Below are positions 42,945-50,597 of a DNA stretch of 64,000 nucleotides, in pieces (position 1 is the first letter of the stretch; the number at the start of each line of letters is the position of its first letter). This DNA comes from Pseudosulfitobacter sp. DSM 107133 (GTDB lineage Bacteria > Pseudomonadota > Alphaproteobacteria > Rhodobacterales > Rhodobacteraceae). The stretch lies in assembly GCF_022788695.1 (NCBI RefSeq), contig NZ_CP085155.1:124001-188000 (forward strand), in the 5' to 3' direction. Under the pieces are notes generated by a model, which ran no database searches, was not told the origin of the DNA, and worked only from the letters and a program-made list of their open reading frames with translations. The position numbers were made by a program, and so were the translations under genes.

Positions 42945-43365
42945 ATGTTGCGATCCCTGCTGTAGGCCGTCCTGCTCTTCTTGCCTCAGACCCTCTTTGC
43001 CGGAGAGACAATATCGGTGACGAATTTCTATGTCGTGAACTATGAAGAAAATTCAGGCCGAACCGGATGTTTTCTGGAAAGAAAGCAATTCCGGAACTTT
43101 TACCATTAACGCGGGGCCAATCGAGCCCGGTTTTGTTCGATGTGTCGGGTCGGGTTTCGGAGGCCCCGGAGCAGTCAGCGGTGGCGGAGTCTGCGTATAT
43201 GGTGACAGGGTGGATACTTTTCCATGCGATGGCAGGTTGTGAGCTTTGGTTTCAACAGATGGCACATCGTTTCCTCAACGGGTAAATATGCCGGGATGAC
43301 CAGCAGCGGAACGACAAAGACACGGGTCACATCCAGGTTCTTGAAACTCGCCCACAGGGCATCTG
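42945..43365 (+). pseudogene. decayed gene for a small secreted protein
   Basis: A GGAGG site (42933-42937) precedes ATG 42945, which opens a signal-peptide-like frame broken by TAG at codon 7 (42963-42965); beyond it the frame reads AVLLFLPQTLFAGE. Coding then continues in another frame from about 43042 (PDVFWKESNSGTFTINAG, GGGVCVYGDRVDTF) and shifts again near 43220 to read MRWQVVSFGFNRWHIVSSTG and GTTKTRVTSRFLKLAHR. Joining the three pieces gives a coherent secreted protein of about 135 residues. One nonsense change and two frameshifts make a pseudogene the best call. The family is not recognised and the 3' end is approximate. Confidence 0.6.
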
Positions 43366-43616
43366 ACCGGCAGGACGAGATCGCGTTGCCCGGACAGGAT
43401 TGGCGCCCGCCTTTTCCGCCCGGAAAGAAACGTGGCGACATCTTGCAGGAATGTGCACAGCGCTCCGCTCGACAACGTACTTGCCAGACGCAAATTGATA
43501 TATTAGTTTGAAGGTGCGGCACCCCCTTCGCCCCGATCGGCGCCAAACGCCGTCTTTGCTGGCAACCACCCCGCGTCGTCCAACAGGCGACTCCGACAGA
43601 TTTCAGGGAGTGCTCC
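43366..43616. other. non-coding gap before the RraA-like gene
   Basis: No credible coding sequence was seen between the decayed gene and 43617. A small imperfect hairpin (GAAGG/CCTTC, 43511-43530) follows an AT-rich patch (ATATATTAG-like, around 43497-43507) that could be a promoter -10 region for the RraA-like gene. Neither is strong. Confidence 0.4.
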
Positions 43617-44342
43617 ATGAGCGACTATGTTCTTTCCGACGTAACCAGGGCCAAGCTCAAGCGCATCGGGACCGCGTCAATTGCCACGCAGCTTTACAAG
43701 CGCGGCCTGCGCAACCAGTTCATTCAGGGCGTATCTCCGGTGTCACCCAAGACCGAGCGGATGGTCGGGCAGGCCTTTACCCTGCGCTATATTCCTGCGC
43801 GCGAAGATCGCAACGCGCTGGAGGTGTTCCGCAACGAAGACCACCCGCAGCGTGTCGCCGTGGAAACCTGTCCGGCGGGGCATGTTCTGGTGATGGATGC
43901 GCGTCAGGATGCCAGTGCGGCCACGGCCGGTTCGATTTTGATGACCCGCATGGCGGTGCGCGGCTGCGCCGGAGTTGTCACCGACGGCGGGCTGCGCGAT
44001 GCGGCGGGCATTGGGGCGCTGGACATGCCGGCCTTTTACGCGCGCCCCTCGGCCCCGACCAATCTGACCAAACACGAGGCGCTGGACATCAACGTGCCCA
44101 TCGGCTGCGGCGGCGTTGCGGTGTTCCCCGGTGACGTGATCGTGGGCGATGGCGACGGGGTCATGGTGATCCCTGCGCATCTGGCCGACGAGATTGCCGA
44201 GGTGTGCTCGGGCATGGAAGCCTTTGAGGATTTTGTGCTGGAACAGGTGCTGGCCGGTGCGCCGATCATCGGGCTGTACCCCTGCACCCGCGACGAGAAC
44301 CAAAAGAAGTTCGACGCCTGGCGCGCCAAAACCGGACGCTGA
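43617..44342 (+). CDS. RraA/HMG-aldolase family protein
   Basis: The 241-residue protein has the RraA-like fold motif GCAGVVTDGGLRDAAGI (about 120-136, Arg-Asp that binds metal and substrate) and PIGCGGVAVFPGDVIVGDGDGV. Members are class II 4-hydroxy-4-methyl-2-oxoglutarate or 4-carboxy-4-hydroxy-2-oxoadipate aldolases or oxaloacetate decarboxylases. The RNase E inhibitor RraA is a related but distinct branch. GGGAG lies upstream of the ATG. Convergence with the amidase gene 23 bases away, and the nearby IclR regulator, suggest a small catabolic unit. The substrate is unknown. Confidence 0.8.
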   Translation: MSDYVLSDVTRAKLKRIGTASIATQLYKRGLRNQFIQGVSPVSPKTERMVGQAFTLRYIPAREDRNALEVFRNEDHPQRVAVETCPAGHVLVMDARQDASAATAGSILMTRMAVRGCAGVVTDGGLRDAAGIGALDMPAFYARPSAPTNLTKHEALDINVPIGCGGVAVFPGDVIVGDGDGVMVIPAHLADEIAEVCSGMEAFEDFVLEQVLAGAPIIGLYPCTRDENQKKFDAWRAKTGR

Positions 44343-44364
44343 GGCGGTGCAACCCCCGCGCCGC

Positions 44365-45771
44365 CTACATCGGCCAGGGGCGCATGGCGGGGCGCATCTG
44401 TTCATAGGCCCGCGCCATGCGCAGCACGCCCAGATCGTCAAACCGTTGCCCCGCGATTTGCAGCGCCATCGGCACCCCGTTTGAATCGTAGCCACAGCAC
44501 AGCGACACGGCGGGCTGTTCGCTCATGTTATAGGGCACGGTAAAGCCGATCTGGTCATGGGCGCGGGTCACGTCGTTGTTGGCATAGCCCCATTCGGCGG
44601 GAAAGCTGGTGTTGGCCGACAGCGGCGACAGCATGAAATCATAGGCCTTGGTCGCGGCCACGGTCAGCTTGCGAATGTCCACTGTCGCCTGAAATGCGCG
44701 GTACCCTTCAAGGGCGGTAAAGCCCGGCACCGGATCGACCCATTCCAGAAAGATCGGCAGGATCTTTTCGCGGTGGCCCGGCGGCAGGTCGGCAATGTCC
44801 TTGGCCGCGCGGATGCTCCAGAACCGGTTCAGCCCTTGCAGGATCTCGTCGGTCATCCACGGCGCGACCGGCTCGACAATGGCCCCCGCCGCTTCAAAGG
44901 CTTTGGCGGCTTCCAGCACCGGCGGGATCACCTGCGGGTCTATCGCCATGCCGCAACCGGCATCCAGTTGCAGGCCGATTTTGACGCCGGTCAGGTCCAT
45001 GTCCAGATTGGTCCAGTCAAAGTCCGCAGGCGGCAGGTTCATCCAGTCGCGTTTGTCGGGGTCGGGGCGCGATACCACGGCCATCATCAGCGCGGCATCC
45101 GCAACCGTGCGGGTCATCGGGCCGGCACAGCGGCCCATGAACGGCGGGTCGATGGGCACGCGGCCAAGGCTGGGTTTCAGCCCGACCAACCCGTTCCACC
45201 CCGCGGGAAAACGGACCGATCCGCCGATGTCAGTGCCGATGTGAAAGGGACCATAGCCCGCAGCCCCCGCCGCGCCTGCCCCGGCGCTGGACCCGCCGGG
45301 GTTCATTTTCAGGTTCCACGGGTTGCGTGTCAGCGGGTGGATGCTGGACAGGCCCGACGACATCGCGCCGAATTCCGGCATCGTCGTCTTGCCCAGAATA
45401 ACCGCGCCGGCCTCGCGCAGGCGGGCAGCGGGGGGTGCGTCCCGGGCGGCGGCCACCAGCGGCGTGGCAGCTGTGCCAAAGGGCACCGGCACGCCCTTGG
45501 TGGCGATGTTTTCCTTGATGGTGGTGGGGATGCCGTCAATCGTGACCCCGTCCTGCGTGATCTGTTCCCCTTTGCGCCAGCGCACCTGCGACGCTTCGGC
45601 CATGCGCAGCGCCTCTTTCGGGTCATAGGCATAGGTGGCTTTCAGCTCGGGCTCGCGGCGTTCGATCTGCGCGATGACCGCGCGGGCGGCATCCACGGGC
45701 GACGCTTCGCCGGATGAGTACAGCGCAATCAACTGGGTCGCGGTCAGCGCGTGCAAAGGCGTGTGGGTCAT
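44365..45771 (-). CDS. amidase of the amidase-signature family
   Basis: The 468-residue enzyme has the Ser-cisSer-Lys triad: Lys in TTIKENIATKG (about 87), Ser in NPGGSSAGAGAA (about 157) and Ser in IGTDIGGSVRFPAG (about 181). AS-family enzymes hydrolyse amides ranging from indoleacetamide and biuret to 6-aminohexanoate dimers. The sequence does not fix the substrate. It is divergent from an IclR gene across 212 bases containing an operator-like dyad, so it is likely the regulator's target. Confidence 0.88.
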   Translation of the reverse strand: MTHTPLHALTATQLIALYSSGEASPVDAARAVIAQIERREPELKATYAYDPKEALRMAEASQVRWRKGEQITQDGVTIDGIPTTIKENIATKGVPVPFGTAATPLVAAARDAPPAARLREAGAVILGKTTMPEFGAMSSGLSSIHPLTRNPWNLKMNPGGSSAGAGAAGAAGYGPFHIGTDIGGSVRFPAGWNGLVGLKPSLGRVPIDPPFMGRCAGPMTRTVADAALMMAVVSRPDPDKRDWMNLPPADFDWTNLDMDLTGVKIGLQLDAGCGMAIDPQVIPPVLEAAKAFEAAGAIVEPVAPWMTDEILQGLNRFWSIRAAKDIADLPPGHREKILPIFLEWVDPVPGFTALEGYRAFQATVDIRKLTVAATKAYDFMLSPLSANTSFPAEWGYANNDVTRAHDQIGFTVPYNMSEQPAVSLCCGYDSNGVPMALQIAGQRFDDLGVLRMARAYEQMRPAMRPWPM

Positions 45772-45820
45772 CGTGGTGTCCTGGCGCGGGCATGTCCGGG
45801 TCGGCGGAAATGCAGATTAA

Positions 45821-45840
45821 TGATGCAACTGTATCAATTG
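45821..45840. promoter_or_regulatory. operator-like dyad between amidase and IclR genes
   Basis: TGATGCAACTGTATCA (45821-45836) is a 12-of-16 imperfect palindrome, followed at once by CAATTG (45835-45840) and TTGACA (45841-45846). IclR regulators bind dyads of about this size in divergent gaps, so this is a candidate operator. Confidence 0.4.
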
Positions 45841-45983
45841 TTGACATATCCATATTAAAACAACAAGGCTTTGTCGGGGAAAGCTGGTAATTTTCAGACC
45901 CCTGCCGCATATCGCGTCAAAATATCGAACCGCAGGGCCCCGCACCATTATACTGCACGGATGCGATTCAAGAGAGGCTGAGA

Positions 45984-46808
45984 ATGACCGAAGAGACGAT
46001 CCATGCCTGGAAAGGTGTCTATCCCGCCGCCCCCGAAGCGCCCGATGCCGAGGAACGCGACCCGCTGTTCGTGCGTGCCGCCGCGCGCACCATGCAGGTT
46101 CTGTCGGCCTTCCACGGCGCCGAAGGCCCGCTCAGCCTGACCGATATGTCCAAGGCCGCAGGGCTGGATCGCAGCACCACCCAGCGCATCATTCATACCC
46201 TGCGCAAGCTGGGATATATCCAGCGCGACGACCGCGACACCGGCTATGTGCCGGGCATCCGCCTGTATGACCACATCTTTGACACCATGCGCCTGAACGG
46301 CCTGATCCAGCGCGCCATTCCGGTGTTGTTGCAGCTGCGCGATACGGTGGGCGAACGGGTCGACCTGTCGCTGATCGACGACACGCGGCTGGTCTATGCG
46401 ACCCGCTTCCAGCCCAAGCGCGACACGCTTTATGCCATGATGCTGGGCCACAGCGTGCCGATCTATTGCACCTCGGCGGGCTGGGCGGTGCTGGCGCAAC
46501 TGGACGAGGCAGGCGCGCGCGACATTCTGGAGCGGTCGGAACGGGTGAAATACACCGAACACACGCTGATCGACCCCGATGCCATTATCGAGAAAACCCG
46601 GAAGCTGAAGCAGCAGGGCTATGCGGTGGCCATCGAACAATTGATGCCCGGCGAGATTGCCATCGGTGCGGCCATCACCAACCCGCAGGGCAAGGCGATT
46701 GGCGCGGTGACGATCACGGCGATGCTGTCGGACTGGTCCGAAGCGGACTTTGTACGCACCATGCGCCCCGCGCTGGTGCAGGCGGTGAACATGCTGGGGC
46801 GCGGGTAG
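45984..46808 (+). CDS. IclR-family transcriptional regulator
   Basis: The 274-residue regulator has the IclR winged HTH (about 28-90; LSLTDMSKAAGLDRSTTQRIIHTL) and effector domain (about 100-270; YAMMLGHSVPIYCTSAGWAVLA, then GYAVAIEQLMPGEIAIGAAI). It is divergent from the amidase gene and convergent with the hydroxyisourate hydrolase gene. The divergent amidase is the most likely target; control of the ureide genes is also possible because of proximity. Confidence 0.88.
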   Translation: MTEETIHAWKGVYPAAPEAPDAEERDPLFVRAAARTMQVLSAFHGAEGPLSLTDMSKAAGLDRSTTQRIIHTLRKLGYIQRDDRDTGYVPGIRLYDHIFDTMRLNGLIQRAIPVLLQLRDTVGERVDLSLIDDTRLVYATRFQPKRDTLYAMMLGHSVPIYCTSAGWAVLAQLDEAGARDILERSERVKYTEHTLIDPDAIIEKTRKLKQQGYAVAIEQLMPGEIAIGAAITNPQGKAIGAVTITAMLSDWSEADFVRTMRPALVQAVNMLGRG

Positions 46809-46861
46809 GCGGGCCGTGGCGGAGCGTGACCCGTCCACATAGGGAAGGGCCCGCCGTCACG
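46808..46861. terminator. possible hairpin between convergent iclR and uraH
   Basis: GGCGGGCC (46808-46815) pairs with GGCCCGCC (46848-46855), and CGTGAC (46824-46829) could alternatively pair with GTCACG (46856-46861). The structure lies directly at the iclR stop. It lacks a T-run. Confidence 0.3.
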
Positions 46862-46970
46862 CCAAGCGGGGGCCAGTCATGTTTGGTGCGCCTTTGTATG
46901 TCGTGCTGTATGCGCGCCTTTGGCGTGCGTTCCCAGAATCGCGATACAGCGCAGAAGCGCCCGGCGACCG

Positions 46971-47324
46971 TCAGCTTCCCCGATAGGTCGAATACCCGAA
47001 CGGCGACAGCAGCAGCGGCACATGATAATGCATCGCCTGCGACATCCCGAACCGCAGGGGGATCACGTCCAGAAAGCGCGGCGTTTCCGGCGGGGTGCCG
47101 CAGGCATCCAGATAATCGCCAGCGTGAAACACCAGCTCGTAAGTGCCGGATGCGAACTGTTCAGCGGGTAATATCTGTTCATCTGTGCGCCCGTCCGCGT
47201 TTGTCTCAAGCGTTTTCAGATGGGTGCGGACCGCGCCCTGAACGCGAAACAGATCAATGCGCAGCCCCGCCGCCGGGCAGCCGCGTGCCGTGTCCAGCAC
47301 ATGTGTTGTCAAATATCCGCTCAT
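46971..47324 (-). CDS. uraH: 5-hydroxyisourate hydrolase (transthyretin-like)
   Basis: The 117-residue protein has the family hallmarks: GYLTTHVLDTARGCPA at the N-terminus, Arg/His of the active site (including HYHVPLLLSPFGYSTY) and the C-terminal tetrapeptide YRGS that separates HIU hydrolases from transthyretins. It opens 5-hydroxyisourate, the product of urate oxidation, to OHCU. The start at 47324 is used because GGAGAG lies 6 bases upstream; 19 extra residues from 47381 are not conserved. It is divergent from the PuuE-UraD fusion, which carries out the next two steps. Confidence 0.93.
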   Translation of the reverse strand: MSGYLTTHVLDTARGCPAAGLRIDLFRVQGAVRTHLKTLETNADGRTDEQILPAEQFASGTYELVFHAGDYLDACGTPPETPRFLDVIPLRFGMSQAMHYHVPLLLSPFGYSTYRGS

Positions 47325-47406
47325 CGCATTCTCTCCGGTTGGGTCGGCCTGTTTATAGGCGCAGGACCGCACGGGCGGCAAAGCGCCGCGAGCAAGAGGC
47401 TGCTTA

Positions 47407-47455
47407 TGGTATTTTTTGAAAGTATACTGGATTGTTCTGCATTATAGCAGAGTAA
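47407..47455 (+). promoter_or_regulatory. shared upstream element of the purine genes (copy before puuE)
   Basis: TGGTATTTT (47407-47415) and ATAGCAGAGTAA (47444-47455) recur upstream of puuD (50522-50548). Here the second motif is part of a dyad CTGC-ATTATA-GCAG (47437-47450) ending 23 bases before the puuE-uraD ATG. It is a candidate binding site for one of the two LysR regulators. Confidence 0.4.
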
Positions 47456-47477
47456 AACGCACCAAAGGAGTACCGCC

Positions 47478-48890
47478 ATGACCCGATATCCCCGTGACAT
47501 GACCGGCCATGGCGCCACGCCGCCTGCTGCCAACTGGCCCAACGGGGCCAAGATCGCCGTGCAGATCGTGCTGAACTATGAAGAAGGCGGCGAGAATAAC
47601 GTGTTGCATGGCGATGCGGCGTCCGAGGCGTTCCTGTCCGAGATCACCGGCGCGCAGCCCTGGGCGGGGCAGCGGCACTGGAACATGGAAACCATCTATG
47701 AATACGGCGCACGGGCCGGATTCTGGCGGGTGCACCGGATGCTGAGCGACCTGCCGGTCACGGTCTACGGTGTTGCCACCGCATTGGCCCGCGCCCCCGA
47801 ACAGGTAAAGGCGATGAAAGACGCAGGCTGGGAAATTGCCAGCCACGGGTTGAAATGGGTGGAACACAAGGACATGCCCGAGGAGGAAGAGCGCGCGGCG
47901 ATTGCCGAGTCGATCCGCCTGCACACCGAAGTTGTCGGCACGCCGCCGCGCGGCTGGTACACGGGGCGTTGCTCGATGAACACCAACCGTCTGGCCGCCG
48001 AAACGGGGCAGTTTGCCTATCTCGCCGACAGCTATTCCGACGACCTGCCCTATTGGGAACGCTTCGCCGGACGCGACCAGCTGGTTGTGCCCTATACGAT
48101 GGATTGCAACGATATGCGCTTTGCCATCCAGGCGGGCTTTACCACCGGCGCGCAGTTCGAAAGCTATCTGAAAGACAGCTTTGACGTGCTCTATGCCGAG
48201 GGACAGGAAGGCGCGCCCAAGATGTTGTCGATCGGATTGCATTGCCGTCTGGTTGGCCGGCCCGGCCGTGCGGCGGCGCTGAAACGCGCGATTGACTATA
48301 TGCGGTCGCATGCCGATGTCTGGTTTGCCAGCCGTCTGGACATTGCCGAACATTGGGCGCGTGAACATCCTCCCGTTGCCTTCGAACGCCCGTCGGAGAT
48401 GGATCAGGCACGGTTTGTACAGGAATTTGGCGGCATCTTTGAACACAGCCCCTGGATCGCAAAGGCCGCGCACGGATTGGAGCTGGGGCGCACCCATGAC
48501 ACCGCGCAGGGCGTGCATAATGCGCTGGCGCGGGTCTTCCGCTCGGCCAGCGAACAGCAGCGGCTGGAGGTATTGACCGCTCACCCCGATCTGGCCGGCA
48601 AGCTGGCGGCGGCCAAGCGGCTGACAGCCGAGTCGACAGCCGAGCAGGCCTCGGTCGGGCTGGACGCGCTGACCGATGATGAGCGCAGAAACTTCACTGC
48701 GCTGAACGATGCCTATACCGCCAAGTTCGGCTTTCCTTTCATCATCGCCGTGCGCGACAACACCAAGGCGTCGATCATGGAGGCCTTTGCCCGTCGCATC
48801 GACAACGACCGTGACACAGAATTTGCCGAAGCCTGCGCACAGGTCGAGCGGATCGCGGAGCTGCGCCTGATCGAGAAGTTTGCCACATGA
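47478..48890 (+). CDS. puuE-uraD: PuuE-type allantoinase fused to OHCU decarboxylase
   Basis: Residues 1 to about 305 match the metal-independent PuuE allantoinase of the polysaccharide deacetylase superfamily (VLNYEEGGENNVLHGD, HWNMETIYEYGARAGFWRVH, GWEIASHGLKW). The C-terminal part (about 306-470) is an OHCU decarboxylase (VQEFGGIFEHSPWIAKAA, HPDLAGKLAAAKRL, NDAYTAKFGFPFIIAV). The fusion therefore makes S-allantoin from OHCU and opens it to allantoate. AAAGGAG precedes the ATG, and the stop overlaps allA (ATGA). Natural PuuE-UraD fusions are known in some proteobacteria. Confidence 0.93.
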   Translation: MTRYPRDMTGHGATPPAANWPNGAKIAVQIVLNYEEGGENNVLHGDAASEAFLSEITGAQPWAGQRHWNMETIYEYGARAGFWRVHRMLSDLPVTVYGVATALARAPEQVKAMKDAGWEIASHGLKWVEHKDMPEEEERAAIAESIRLHTEVVGTPPRGWYTGRCSMNTNRLAAETGQFAYLADSYSDDLPYWERFAGRDQLVVPYTMDCNDMRFAIQAGFTTGAQFESYLKDSFDVLYAEGQEGAPKMLSIGLHCRLVGRPGRAAALKRAIDYMRSHADVWFASRLDIAEHWAREHPPVAFERPSEMDQARFVQEFGGIFEHSPWIAKAAHGLELGRTHDTAQGVHNALARVFRSASEQQRLEVLTAHPDLAGKLAAAKRLTAESTAEQASVGLDALTDDERRNFTALNDAYTAKFGFPFIIAVRDNTKASIMEAFARRIDNDRDTEFAEACAQVERIAELRLIEKFAT

Positions 48891-49375
48891 GCAGGACACT
48901 GACGCTGGAACCGCTGACGGCGGCGGACTTTGCCCCGTTCGGGGATGTGCTGGACGTGTCGGGTGCGCCCGACAAGATCATCAATCAGGGGCTGTGCGGC
49001 CGCCACCACGACCGCGCGACGCTGGATTTCGGTGACGGGCGTGCGGGCATCAGCCTGTTCAACGCCGAACCGCGTCGGTTTCCGATCACACTGGATCTGG
49101 TCGAACGCCACCCCGAAGGCTCGCAAGCCTTCCTGCCGATGAGCCAGCACCCCTTTGTGGTGGTGGTGGCCCCGGACGCGGGCGGCACCCCCGGCACACC
49201 GCGCGCGTTTCTGACGGCGGCGGGGCAAGGGATCAATTTCCACCGTGGCACATGGCACGGGGTGCTGACCCCGATCCATGCGCCGGGCCTGTTTGCCGTG
49301 GTCGACCGGATCGGCGACGGCGCGAACCTTGAGGAACATTGGTTCGAGGCGGCTTACAAGATTGTGGAAGGCTGA
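48887..49375 (+). CDS. allA: ureidoglycolate lyase
   Basis: The 162-residue AllA cupin has the family pattern LTAADFAPFGDVLD, ERHPEGSQAFLPMSQHPFVVVVA and GINFHRGTWHGVL with the active-site His and Glu. It splits ureidoglycolate to glyoxylate and urea, the last ureide step. It is coupled to the puuE-uraD fusion by ATGA. The glyoxylate formed could feed the bhc pathway encoded at the right edge. Confidence 0.93.
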   Translation: MSRTLTLEPLTAADFAPFGDVLDVSGAPDKIINQGLCGRHHDRATLDFGDGRAGISLFNAEPRRFPITLDLVERHPEGSQAFLPMSQHPFVVVVAPDAGGTPGTPRAFLTAAGQGINFHRGTWHGVLTPIHAPGLFAVVDRIGDGANLEEHWFEAAYKIVEG

Positions 49376-49579
49376 TACCAGCCAAACCCGGACACAGGGT
49401 GCCTGGCCCCGTCTGGCGTTGCCCTTTGTGGCAAGGTTGCCGTGGCCCTGTCTTGACGCCGTCAGTGGCAACCAGCGCGCAGAAATAGCACTTTCGAAAA
49501 ACCTGAAACGCTGCCTGAAATAATATATTTCAACGGGTTAAGTGATGGACTGTGTATCACGTCTTTTCAAAAAGTGTTT
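49376..49579. other. convergent AT-rich gap after allA
   Basis: No gene was seen. TGAAATA-ATA-TATTTCA (49516-49532) is a perfect seven-base inverted repeat in an AT-rich patch and could act as a terminator or operator. AAAAAGTGTTTTCAAA (49569-49584) resembles one half of the bhc palindrome at 63689. The segment 49402-49431 (GCCCTTTGTG core) resembles the tail of the 190-bp repeat at 51886-52079 and may be a decayed fragment. Confidence 0.4.
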
Positions 49580-50497
49580 TCAAAGCATCTCGCTGTCGCG
49601 CACCGCTTTGCTGATGCGTTCAATCACAAAATCCATGAACAGGCGGGTCTTGGGGTCCTGACGTTTGCGGTGGGTGAACAGGCACGCCATCTGGATCGGC
49701 TCGGGCGGAGTGGCTGTGGCCACGGGCACCAGCCGGCCTGCGCGCAAATGCTCGACCACTTCAAAAATCGGTTTCAGCACGATCCCCTGTCCCGCCAGCG
49801 CCCAGTCGGTCAGCACATCGCCGTCGTCGGATTCATAGCGCCCCGTGACCGCAAAGCGTTTCGGCCCCTCGGCTGTCATCAGCCGCCACTGAAATTCCGG
49901 CGCACCGGGAAAGCGCAGGTTCAGACATTCGTGGCGGTCGGCCACCAGTGCGTCGCCCGACAGCGGATCGCCGCGCGCGGCGATATAGTCGGGTGCGGCG
50001 CACAGCACCCGTTCGACATCGGCAATCTTGCGCATTCGCAGGGTGCTGTCCTCGGGTTGACCCAGAAAAAACGCCAGATCCAGCCCTTCGGTGGTCAGGT
50101 CGACCTTGCGGTCGGTCAGGCGCAGGCGCACCGAGACTTCGGGATAGGCTTTCAGAAAGGCAGGCACCTGCGGCGCGATCAGCCGCCGGCCCACACCCAA
50201 AGGGGCGGCCACGAACAGCGCGCCCTTGGGGTTGTCGGTGATCGACACCACCTGCGCCTCGGCGCTGTCCACCGATTCCAGTATCTCGCAGGCACCGCTG
50301 TAAAACGCCTTGCCCTGCTCGGTCGGGGTCAGGCTGCGGGTGGTGCGCTGGAACAGGCGCACGCTCAGGTGATCCTCAAGCTGCGAAATACGCGATGATG
50401 TCACTGCCGGAGAAATACGCAAATCGCGCCCGGCGGCAGACATACTGCCCAATTCATAGACACGCACGAAGGTACGGATATTATCAAGATAGGACAT
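49580..50497 (-). CDS. LysR-family regulator of the purine cluster (first paralogue)
   Basis: The 305-residue LTTR has an HTH (about 3-60; YELGSMSAAGRDLRISPAVTS) and an effector domain. The true start is MSYLDN at 50497; a longer in-frame start adds 78 non-conserved residues. It is divergent from puuD and shares clear sequence with the LysR at 52113-53015 (APLGAGRRLIAP-like block, LDGRGIV/LAGQGIV, PHKKLQDPK/THRKRQDPK), so the two are paralogues around puuD. It probably controls puuD or the ureide genes. Confidence 0.88.
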   Translation of the reverse strand: MSYLDNIRTFVRVYELGSMSAAGRDLRISPAVTSSRISQLEDHLSVRLFQRTTRSLTPTEQGKAFYSGACEILESVDSAEAQVVSITDNPKGALFVAAPLGVGRRLIAPQVPAFLKAYPEVSVRLRLTDRKVDLTTEGLDLAFFLGQPEDSTLRMRKIADVERVLCAAPDYIAARGDPLSGDALVADRHECLNLRFPGAPEFQWRLMTAEGPKRFAVTGRYESDDGDVLTDWALAGQGIVLKPIFEVVEHLRAGRLVPVATATPPEPIQMACLFTHRKRQDPKTRLFMDFVIERISKAVRDSEML

Positions 50498-50521
50498 TGT
50501 TCTGATTTTTTTGATGCTGCT

Positions 50522-50548
50522 TGGTATTTTGCAACGATAGCAGAGTAA
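50522..50548 (+). promoter_or_regulatory. shared upstream element of the purine genes (copy before puuD)
   Basis: TGGTATTTT (50522-50530) and ATAGCAGAGTAA (50537-50548) repeat the pair found before puuE-uraD, here closer together and 50 bases before the puuD ATG. The position between divergent LysR and puuD genes suggests a LysR site. Confidence 0.4.
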
Positions 50549-50597
50549 TGAACCCGCGCCTAGAGTGGTGTGACATTCGAATCTAGGGAGAAGTGCC

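Noticed and set aside
43042..43242. 66-residue gene
   Set aside because: It has no ribosome site and its sequence continues sensibly only when joined to flanking frames, so it was treated as part of the pseudogene.
44365..45771. amidase as the missing allantoate amidohydrolase
   Set aside because: It carries the Ser-cisSer-Lys amidase signature, while allantoate amidohydrolases are M20-type metalloenzymes with a different pattern.
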